This document shows, in pieces, positions 14,606 to 26,600 of a stretch of DNA of 64,000 nt. Each line of letters begins with the position of its first letter. Within the stretch, counting starts at the first letter, position 1. The notes beneath the pieces are model-generated. The model did no database searches. It was not told the origin of the DNA and saw only the letters and a list, made by a program, of their open reading frames with translations. The stretch comes from Alentia gelatinosa (taxonomy: Eukaryota; Annelida; Polychaeta; Phyllodocida; Polynoidae), in the NCBI GenBank assembly GCA_950022655.1, contig OX465579.1, forward strand, positions 78,193,193-78,257,192, written 5' to 3'. Made by a program: the position numbers and the translations under genes.

Positions 14606-17600
14606 TCTTGACAGTTTGACAACCATTGCTTGGATGATATATATTTCAGAGACAGTTGAAGACCATTGCCTGGTTAATATGTTAATTTTCTAGGCAGTCT
14701 GATGCTTATTTCATAGATTTAATATGTTTCTTTATAGGCAGTTTGATGATCATTGCGTGGATGTTATGTGCAAGCATTGCAATCCTCATGCCTCGATACT
14801 ACAAACCAGTCTGGCCCACCACAAAGCTCGCCGACAAGCACATCTGGTTCTGGGTTTGTAACTTTCTTCACTCTTTATCTCACCCCTAGAATAAATGTCC
14901 ATAGGCTTAACATTGGGAACTCGTTCTCCATGACCCTCCTGTGTGTTGTCCATTCTTTTATTGTGCTCGGGGGGGGGGGAGATAAATACTATATTTAGTA
15001 TTCATATTTCATATAATTTTACTATAGATATATTTTATCACATCGAGTTAGAAGCACACAAACCCAGAAACGAGATTCCATGTCACCAGACATTATTTTT
15101 GAAGAAACAAAATCCCGTGCCTCTGATTGATGATAGAGCTCTATCACTGGTCTAAGAAACTGATGAGTGTTTTGGTTTGTGTCACAGATTCATCAGTGTT
15201 TGATGGGCCTTACTTCGGTCCTCACCATTTCTGGCTTCATTATCATCTTCGTCTATGTTGGCGGATACTCGAAGGTAAGTAGATTTATCACCATCCGTTA
15301 TAATTCTCACAAAGAAATGTCGTTACTTATGAAAAAAGGGAGAGCGAATGTAGAATCTGACCACAGAAGATTGCAGAAAATCGAGGTGTTCGAAATTTAC
15401 GTGCACATGCATGGAAACATCAAATGCGAGAAAATAAACGACTTCTGCTGCCCAACAAAATATAGTTACTACACCCTATAAGCGGTTTGTAACTATAGGG
15501 TGTTCGACTTAAGGATTATATGATAATTTGATTTTCCAACCTTCTACATATTTTTTTAGAAATGATGAGAACTATAAGGCCCGGTATCCACCTACTACGA
15601 TAGAAATTTATACCTACCGATCGCGCTCCGATAGACGTACGATTGTAGAGTACCGGCCAACGATTGTTGGACTACAACACGTAGGGGGGTTTGAGGTGTG
15701 CATTAGTAGTGACAATCTTAGGGTGTCCTAGGTGAATTTGTCTACCAAAGTGTCTCAACCAACGACAATGTTGGACATATCGTACTGGGAGCTGTTTCAA
15801 AAGTCGATAGGGTGCTAAACGAGAGTTGCGGCCTCTAGCTTTGAAATGTGACGTGCCGCTGGCGAGACTTCACTCGACTTTTGAAACAGCTCCCAGGTAT
15901 ATTGGGTGGTTGTAACTCTCTTTTTTTAGATGCTATAATCTATTGAAATTAGGAGATATTTTGGGATAATTTCTCCATATGTCTCGTGTACCTATAATCG
16001 AAATTTCATAATTATCCTTTTATATTTCGATCTTGAGAAATGTGTCTTCTAAACCACCATGTTTTAGTTGACAACTGCATGCACTGCACAACTCGGCTGC
16101 TTTTGCAAAACCCATTGCTGCGCATTCCCCAATCTGTATACATCTGTAGTGGGGTGGGAATCCAGCAGTGTTCGTACGTTCTACGGAAGATGGCGCGGAT
16201 ATCCGATCCCTACTGTGTAGTGGTTCCGGGCAACGCCGCACACGAGAGTGGCGCAGCGGAGACTGGGATTATGTAACGCTGGGTATATATACTCAGCATT
16301 CACAGTAGGTCGCCAGGTTAGTCGTCGCGCGTCTCTTCTACGGAAGGGACCCTTGGGCCTTCACTTTACAGGCGGGTTCTCGTAACCTTCCTGGTGGTTA
16401 GGCGAGTCTTTCAGATTAGCCTCTCCAGCATTACCTGGCACTCTGTGCTAGGGTACTGTACTTGTGGGAAAGATCTTCCAGATCTTTCTGGGAAGTAATA
16501 TTGTTAATATACATTCCTGTTTATTAAACGCGTATGTTGTGTTGTGTGTGACTAGGTCCGTGTAAACTCACCGAAAGCCGAACCAACCTACGTGGAGAGC
16601 GTAGGGTGGGATCCTGCCTGGAACTAGTATTCCGGATCGGGGTCTTCCAACCTGCTAGACAGGCGGCGACCACCACACATCTCTAATAACGATTGTTATG
16701 ACTGAAAAACGCCATACTTACGTCTATGGTTTTTCTAATACAATCGTTCTGAACGACTGCCTAGGCGCCGATCTCCTGTGATGCGTTACGACTGTGTCTA
16801 TAGAACGCCTGCCATCTTTTGTCTTCCAAATTGTCGTTATATTCACTGGGCGATCTTACAGTATCGTTACTAACGATTCTCGTGACTGAAAAACAGGGCC
16901 CAAAGTCCATTTCGTAGACAAATGTCAATTTAGTCAATGATTGGGGTGAAATAAAATCTGAACCGCACTCAATCCATAGCCACTGAAAATGTACCATTCA
17001 TTTTGATTAGGTACGTAATCTCACAATGGCTTTGCCTCGTGAGATTGCCCCACAACCAAAACTCATGGCATATTTTCAGTATCTATGGATCTCGATGGAG
17101 TTCCTTCTTATTACCTAATTTTTAACACTTTCAATCCGACCCCCTAGCCGGATGCCCACATGCCAAGTCCAACAGATACGTAGCAATATACCCGCAGGGG
17201 ATGATGCCCTTATGGCATTGGTACCGGAAGTTATTCAGCAGGTGCATTTGATATGTATTTTCTTAGTTATACATATGGAACACTCACACTGAATAATGAT
17301 GCCTATGGTGTTTTTCAATTACAGTCAGTAGAACCCGCGTAAGCGAACACCCTCCGTTCCGGGCCAAAGTGTCCGCTTACGCGGGGTGCCGCTTACACGG
17401 GGTTAAATAAACATCTAATATAGGGAACCGTTTTGACCAAAGGTGTCCGTTAACCCGGGGTGTCCGATTACGCGGGGTGATCGCTTACACGGGGTTAAAT
17501 AAACATCTTATATAGGGAACCGTTCCTACCAAAGGTGTCCGTTAACGCGGGGTGTACGCTTACGCGGGGTGTCCGTTAGGCGGGGTTCTACTGTATTTTG

Positions 17601-20600
17601 AAAAATCTAAGAAAGTCTATGAATTTTGTCACATAGCATACCTTTTTAGTTATGGTCCCAAAAAAATTACTGGCGGCATTCTTCGTCCCCTGCATGGGAC
17701 TGGCTAAAGCCATTCATCGTCCCCTGCCTGGGAGTACCTCAAGGCATTACTCGGATTAATAGGGATAATTAGTCCATCCTGCAGCTATGAGTATTCTGTA
17801 TTGATTGAGATTGGACAACTTTAGAAAATATCTAATTTTTGTTTGTTTCAGATGCCGGGTATTATGCCGAGTGCTCACCCGATTGTCGGTATCATAGTCA
17901 CCTGTCTCGTCGTGATCAACGTAGGTTATTAGACAATTATCTGACAATTAACCTTGCATTATCTATTGAATATCTCGCGTTTTTTATGAACTCCTCATCT
18001 GAAATGGCATATTTCAGGGTATTTTACAGTTCTAATATGTACATATGGATACACAAGTAACTGACCTATCTTGTATGAAAGTGGGTGTTCCACCGCGATC
18101 TAAACCGATCCTAGCCGATTTGTAGACTTGCTAGGTCAGGTTGAGTCGTACAATTCGGCAGAGATTCCCCCCTTCAGGGTATAAGAGCATATAACGTGAG
18201 TGTATTTTTGTTTGTGTTTCCAGCCTGTGATGGGTCTACTCCGCTGTGATAATGGCTCTCCACATAGGGGAGTGTTTAACTGGGCGCACCGAATCGTCGG
18301 TCAGACGGCCTTCACCGGCGGAGGTAACTACACATCTACATTCTGTTATCTTCTTTCTTGTTTTTGTGATTGCAAACTTTCACCTTAGCGAGATTTTCTC
18401 CAGCATCGTAATGAGCAGCTGGTATCAGATAAGCAACAGCATCAAGCAGGTTTAGATTAGATAAGAATTAAGATTGGATATGACAAGATTATATACATCA
18501 ATACTCATCGTACCAAAGCAATGAAAAGGATTATTTAAATCACCATTGCCAACTACATGAGTGGGTCCCACGCTATGGCCAATATGGATGATCCACTATG
18601 ATAAAATCTTAGATACATTATGTTTAGGCCTACGTTTCAGTGATTAATATTAGGAAACATCCTTACTGTGGACGAAACGGTTCCTGTTCGAGGCCAGTCG
18701 TCAATTCCATACTGCCTGACGCCATAGACGGAAGGCAGTATGAAAACGAAGACTGACCGAGAACGAGAACCATTTCGTCTACAGTGAGGACGTTTGCTTA
18801 TTATTTTATACCTTTAAGAGGGGGTGTCCACCAAGCTCCCGACGCGAACCGACGCGCACCGATATTGCCCTCCCGATACAAAATCCATATCGTAGAGCTT
18901 ATTGGGGCAGTTGGTCAGGTTTCTACAATAACGCTACCGACGCGGCCCGACGCGCTACGACGCGAACCGACGCGAGCCGATAAAAAAACCATATCGTAGA
19001 GGGTCTACGACAATCGAACATGTATCGATTGTTGTAGCACGTCGGGCCGCGTCGGTGCGCGTTAGTATGTATAGATGACACTTTAAACGGGAAATAATAT
19101 GAAATAATTTATGAAAAATTATGAAATTTTCAGAATACCTAGAATATATGATGCTATCACCATTTGGCAAAAATGGTGAAAGTTGATGGTAGATAAGGGT
19201 CTTAAATCGATCAATTTATACTTTAACTGGGAATTGATTTTTTCATTAAATATTATTAGGCAATATTATATATACTATTGTTTTGTATTTACAGGTATAA
19301 TATCAACCATAAATATGCATTATTTCTGGAATTATAAAGGAAATATTGTTAATCACGCCGGTTGCGTCGTGAGCTATATCGGGGTGTATCGGGACCACGG
19401 TACCTTATTTATGCATCCTCCCAACACCTTACGACGTGCTCCGACGCGAGCCGACGCGAGCCGACGCGCTACGATATGGTAATTTTGTATCGGCTCGCGT
19501 CGGCTCGCGTAGGCGTTGGTGGGTGCGGGGTCTAATTGGTGAAAAAACGCCATTTTAATGACATACAAAGTCGCAGTCACAGTGGGCACGAACATTATTA
19601 TTACTGCACCCCTAGTAGCGGGCAGTATTTAATAGACATTCGGACACAGGTATATAATAATATACTGATTGTCATGTACATGAGTGGGTCTTGTGTGTCA
19701 CGTACGATACACTATGATAAAGCTTATATATACGTTATTTTACGTTTCAGTGGTAAATATACTGATTGCCATGTACATGAGTGGGTCTCGTGTCTCGGAC
19801 AACGCACGCTGGGTGGTGATCGGTTACGTGGGATTGCACGTCCTCGTGGAGGTGACACTCGCATTTCTCCGCTGCTATAATCAAGAAGATTCAGGTACTT
19901 CATACATTATACTATCTTTATGATACACATACATACTTAGTGATGAGGTGAACATCTTAAAGTATCACTGCTATCATTAAATCACGGAAATAATAAACCG
20001 GATATTGGTATAAGGCATCAATGATGACAGGTGTGGAAACCATGGGACAGTGGTTGGAGCATATAGACAATAATCGATGGTTTTGTGGACAGGCGGCCGT
20101 AAACCACGAGAGGTTGATGTGCAGTATTACGACGTCAACCTTGAGTGGTTTACAGAGCCACCTGTCCACATAACTATCGTTTGTTGTTTTTATTATCCAT
20201 CTTTTCGAATGAATTAAACCCAGTTATTGCCATATTAAAGGGTATAACAATAGGGACTACATGTATTTCTTTGCTCTATATGACAAAGGGATTATTTTCC
20301 CCATATACCATGGTTTGAGGCCGTATACCACAGCTTTGAATCCGTATACCACAGTTATGGTATCTGACAGGTTTTATATAATGATGACGCAAAGAAGGAT
20401 TTGGAAATTGAAGGTTTATTGAGTTTGAAGTCAGGTTTGAGTGTTGAAAGAGTGAAGGAGTCTTTTAACTATAACAAGGCCCACGAGTGAAGGATGAGGG
20501 AGTTGAACAGAGAGTTTTTGTAGGGTGGGCGGGTGGTAAAATATTGTCGAGTGTCCGTTGAAGGGAGGCGATGGTCACATGGGGACGCTGGAGTCACGTG

Positions 20601-23600
20601 AGGGGGAAGAGTCCAGTGGGAGGGAGAACTCCTTCCCGCACACATTAACCCAAACAAGTTGGGAACAATGGGTCGTTTTCAATGGGGTCTTTGTATACGA
20701 TAGATAATAAGGAACTTTATTATCCATGGTATATAAAGTATCCACTGAGAATGTATGGGGACTCAGTAAACCACTATCCATTATTTAGATTATTGAGATG
20801 CAGTAACCATGGTATACAGATTCAGATCCGTGGAATATCGCTTCAAAACCATGTTACATACGGGAAAATAGTCCCTTTGTGCAATAGAGCAAAAGAAAAT
20901 CCCTATTGATATACTCTTTGATATGGAATTTCCTGGGTTTGATTTATAGGAGATTATGGATTATAAATACAACAATGGTTTTGTGGACAGGCGGCTCTGT
21001 GAAACACTCAACGTTGACTTCGTGATGAACTTGCTAACGCTCGTGTATTTCTACGCGTCAACTTTTCGTGGTTTACGGCCGATCGTGGTTTCGATTATAT
21101 TGCTTTATGTGTTCCCCCTAGTACCTGTCATTTTACTGTCAATCAAATAGCAATATAGGTCTTTTGATATAGTTTAAATCTCAATATTAGATATAGAATA
21201 ACAAGACTGAAGACATTTCGTTTTTGATAAATCCTTGTTTACAATATTAGAAATAAGTTTCGAACTACTTCAAAGTGGGAATGTTGTAATACCAATAGAC
21301 CTATATGTAACATCAACAGGGTAAATGCTAGAAATAGGTCTTTTGTTTCAGTTCTCCACGGGGTTCCCCGCAATTATGATACAGTAGAACCCCGCCTAAC
21401 GGACACCCCGCGTAAGCGGTCACATTGCGTTAACGGACACATATACTCAGAACGGATCCCTCTATTAGGTGTTTCTTCTGATCCCGTGTAATCGGTCACA
21501 CTGCGTAAGCGGACACTTTTGCCTGACACGGAGGGTGGCTGCTTACGCGGGGTTCTATTGTACATATTGCACTTATTACATAATGCACTCCATTACGTCT
21601 CTCTCACGTCCCTCCTCGGTCTTACATATGCCCTCAACATCTCACCCAGCACTAACACAATTTGATTTCAAAGAAAAGAAATTGACTCGTCATTAACTAA
21701 AAAGATACTTAAAGAGCGCTGAAAACTGCAATGTAGATAGTTCGAGGAGTTAAAGAGGTTTTTAGGTGTGCATGTCCACTTTAAGAAATATACTTGATGC
21801 GGGATGGTCTGCTGAACAGGGCAAAATAAATCCGAAACAGGGGATTCCATGCAAAGCTAAAGTGCCCTTATGTTTGTAATTTTTATTTTATTTTTCTCAC
21901 GAGCAATAGTTTTACAGTTACAATGTGTGTTGGCACTTTGTACACAGTGGCAACTATAAGAATACATAGAGATCAAATCTTTAAAACTTATTTTCTTTAC
22001 TAGAATTCGGGGGAGACCAATTTGAGTGGTATTGGTTGACTAAAGCATGTGCTCCACTGGGCTGGCAGATGGTATAAAAGGTGTTCCAAACTGCCGCCAA
22101 ATGGCGCCATTTGGCAGCTGCCGTGCGCCGCCCATATGAGTTGACAATATATAAACCGGCGTGGTGGAGCACGTAGGCGCTACACTCCCATCAGCAGTGG
22201 CCATACGGCCATGAACCAGCCATGAGCCATCAAAACCTAATAAATTAGGTCTTGCTGGTTACTATATACCCGTGCTGTATATACTGTAAATACGCACTGT
22301 TTTGGTATATGACGTAAAAATACTGTACGGACCAGTGGTCCGTACACCAAAATACGGACTACCTACCCATACACATTTTTTTAAATTTTAGTTGTTAAGC
22401 AAAATGAAATTGATTTTTTTTTAAATTTCGGGTATAAAGTAAATATATAACGTCCAACCATGCTTGTACAAGTCACAGAACTCGATAATAATTTACCGTT
22501 TGTACGGAACTCGGCGTAAACGCCTCGGTCCGTACAAACCGTAAATTAGCATCTCGTTCTGTGACTTGTACAGCATGGTCAGGACGTTCTATATTATTAC
22601 TGGCCAGTTATCAGCCAATGGCCGTCGGCGGCGACCCGGCTGGTGGGTTTCTATATTATAAGCAATGGCTTCAAAGCGCTACTTGTTGCCATATCGCCGG
22701 CCCAGTGGAGCATACCCTTAATATGCCATTGTTTGATCGATATGTAATTTCACTCAGCTTTTCCTTTCAAATTCATTACGCAATCAAACTCATGGCATTT
22801 ATCGATCAACCAATACCACTATCATTAGTTTCTTCTATACGATTATATACCTGTGGCCGTATCTCCCACGTAGACCTCCCGTTCCTACCCATGATGTATT
22901 TATGGTTGACCGTCACCCTGTGCCGTATGGGGAGCATCAATAAAAGTTAAAATTTCGCCATTTTAAGGGTATATAATGATACAAAAACAGACTCACTTTA
23001 GTTGTACATCAAAGATGGGATGATCTAACTGACAATTGCACGACATTTTTTCAATTTATAACTTCAGTAAACCTGTTTACATATAGTTTACAATATTACG
23101 TTTACATGCAAATTGTGGATTCAGATATAGATATGTGTATCATGCAGGATCACGGAGTCTCGAACAGTTAGACAAGAGCCATGAAATGGTGAAATTACCC
23201 GGACAAGCACAAAACCCAATTTATTCAGATGGTAAACACAAATCATGTTGATAATATTCCATTTCTCAACTTCCATGTACTTTTAAGTATAAGGTTTCGG
23301 GTGTAAATCTGGTGGTAGGTGTGTATACAGGCTACTGACATATCCATGACTCATAGAATTAAGATAGTTATAAGTACTTTATCAATAGTATCTGCTATAG
23401 CCTGCGCCTCTCCTATGATCTATTAGTGCAGATACGGGCTTCTGGGAGGTTTGAGGGGTTCCTTGGTCATTCACTAGGGGGCACGACTAAATAAGACCGC
23501 AGGGAGAGTGCGATGATGTTCGATCAGATTGTGTTAAAGACAAATGCTGGTAGTTGGATGATTTCTAAATTCTATTGATTTTTGCAAATAGCTCTGGATG

Positions 23601-26600
23601 ATATAAGTTTCATATATCAGCAAATAGAAAATGCACAGAAATTGGTATGTCACCATGCTAACTTCTATGGGAAGGCCATCTGAAAATGTAAGTGCTTAAC
23701 CCTTTCCTTGCGAATGATGCCATATGGCATCATTTAGCATTTTGCAATTTATGTTCATAATTTGTGAAATACTCAATACTATAACACCATTTTTACACAA
23801 AATATGTATTTAGATACAACCAATATAATTGTTGAAAAAAATAAAATGGTTGCCACAATGACACAAATCACGTCACGTTACACCATTTTTGACATTTGGT
23901 CCTCACCCTTACTGACCATACCTGTGAGCTGGCATCCCGCCTACACTATGCAGCACAAAAATCGTTTGTAAGGATTGGGTTAACTATTGGTGTCTATGGA
24001 AAACTGCAACATTTTGACTTTGTTGCTAAATGACACTGATGTTCTATTGCTATCTTTAAATAATTCTGGATTATGATAGTTGGGAACATACATGTACAAA
24101 TGAGAAATGCTAAATAAATATGTCACCATGCTAATTTCTATGGGAAGGCCATCTGAAGAAGGTAAGTGCATATCTATTTGTGTCTATGGGAAACTGCTAT
24201 ATTTTCATGAAACCAGATGGCAGCACCAGTGTTAAATTTAGTAGACACAGGGGGCACTGCGATACCTACCTGCATTTGTCTTTAACTCTCTGAGCACATG
24301 CACCGCCACAGACTGTAAATAAACAAGGCCACCCCTTATGAACTTTTCTCCCAACTAAAATATATTTCATTTTGAAGGTGTATTAGAGAATGTGAATATG
24401 AGAACTGATTCACTCATATTATGCGTGCCAAAATCTGTCCTTGTTACCTACGTTCTGTGGTTGAAAATTATTGATGTTTGGGTCCATAAACCCTGTTCCC
24501 ATTTGCGGACTTTCGGATCCTGATAAGTTTATCGGCTACCACTGATCAATTTATAAATATTTTTCTCATAAATCCACAAGCGGAAACAGGTAATTAAGAG
24601 AGCCAGCGAACGATGACTGTTCCGATGTTTCTTCTGTATTTTTGGGCACCACTTCCCGACAAATTAGTCACCCGTGAATTTAACTCCGGATGATTGTGTC
24701 GTAGTATAACAAGTGGTTCCTAAAATCCATCAATCATTTCCAGAAAGTGGAAAATCCAGCAAATAGATATTCCTATCATGTACATATGTAAATATAAACA
24801 ACCTAAAAATGTGTTATTCTTTTGACCCACAAGAGCCAGCATTGGAAAATTGCATGTCTTTCCTCAGTAAATTTGTAGCATGTAGATACTTAAATATTAC
24901 TTATAATCCAGTACACCTGATCTAGACAGGTCTATCTGGGGATATATAGGTTGGGATCTGAGAAAGCAATAAAGTGAAATAATTGAAAATACTAATTAAT
25001 GTGGTATTTAAAAAAAAGGATCATGTGCATTAGAACGTAATGTAAATAATGTTTTTTTGTGACTTCTTACCATTGCAAAATATATCTCGGTTAAAAGGTT
25101 TGGTCAGAATATCAATATTGCATTGTCAAATTTCTGTATTCCCATCATGGTACACTTCAGGTGTAAGAAAATTGTAAAATAAAAGACAATAAAAATCAAA
25201 GTTACATGTCTTTTCCCCCAAAAAACATGCTGTGTGACTCTTCAAAAAAATTCAAGCCAGCAGAGTAAAAGGTTTAGAGAAAGAAACAGCGTAATAGTTA
25301 AGTGTGACGGTGAATACAGTAAAGAAAGGGCATGACAAGGTGAAATATGATGATTTCTAGGCATAAAGTATCAAACTAAATGTTTCCGACAATTTGAACA
25401 CATTTTATAGAAGCAAAACATAGTTGTGTCTCGGGAATGGGAAACTTAATTGTATTCACTGCCATGAACTTGACACTGACAGTGAATACAAATTAGGACT
25501 ATAATCTAAGAACGTATACTCATTTTGCATGTCTAACTGCTTTCTAAGTTTGGTAGTAACTTATGTTTCAATTTGAGTTCATCTAGTGTTTGGCAGCTAT
25601 ATTGTGATGAAGTGAACACTTTTTTTAGGTCTGAATAAAGTTACGAAATATCAAATATCAGAAGTATGTTTTGAAATAAGATTGAAGGTTCAAAAATGTC
25701 GTGCAGTTACGAGGGACTGTTTGTTGAATAAATCAAACAAAAAATCTGGTCTAATCAATATTGTATTCACTGTCACTTAAATATTTGTCATTTAATGTTA
25801 GAATACCAATGTACATAGATACCTTTTATCTATGAGGTAGACATAATAAAGCCTCGTGCATAGTAAATATTCTATATTTAGATAGATTCTCCCCAAGTAG
25901 TAACTGTCAGGATAGATATTTTAGTTTCAAAGTGAATTCATCTAGTGTGGGGCTTCTAGAAGGTAATAATATGAATTTCCTGTAAGTCTCATCATGTTCC
26001 AGAAAAGATATGATTCTGTGTTTATTTATAGTAGTATAAAGTTGTCTAATAAGCACAAAAGGCATATGCAGGCTTAAGAAGAAAAGGTCGATAGGATTGA
26101 ATTTCTGTATTCACCGTCACACAATAATTTTCTACCGCTGAACACTGTGTCGGTGGTTTGATGAGAGCACCTATTGAGGCCTATTCCACCAAGGAGGCAC
26201 AAGCCCAGGCCGGGCCCCTTGTGGTCGCCTATTGGCGACCGGCGGCAATAGCCGGCCCAAACCTCCCGCCGGCGGCAATAATCTGCTTGGTGGAACAGCT
26301 CATGACAGCTCACAGGCTCCACACGGCCGGACCCTGCCGGCCACCGTGCCTCCAAAACCCCGTAGCCAGGCAGTATCGGCTGACCTGTTGGTGGCCGCCG
26401 GCCGCCGGCCGGGGACAATGCTCGGTGCAACAGCCAATTTTGGAGGTGTTCCACCAAAATATAGTGATAACCACAGAGAAGGCTGGCAGGCCAGCCGGGT
26501 ATTATGAGCGCAACGTCCCCCGCAAGCCCTGGCAGGGGAAAACCGATTCATTTGATTTTAAGCCCCCGGCAGGCCGGCCGGTGTGTCAAGAGCTACGCCG

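Noticed and set aside
19295..19482. Possible alternative exon after TTTACAG at 19295
   Set aside because: It is in frame with the donor at 18323, but the translation runs into the CCGACGCG array and lacks the hydrophobic segment that the exon at 19751 supplies.
22561..22950. 129-codon + strand frame
   Set aside because: Overlaps a hairpin arm and dispersed repeat R1; no domain recognised and no in-phase splice partners.
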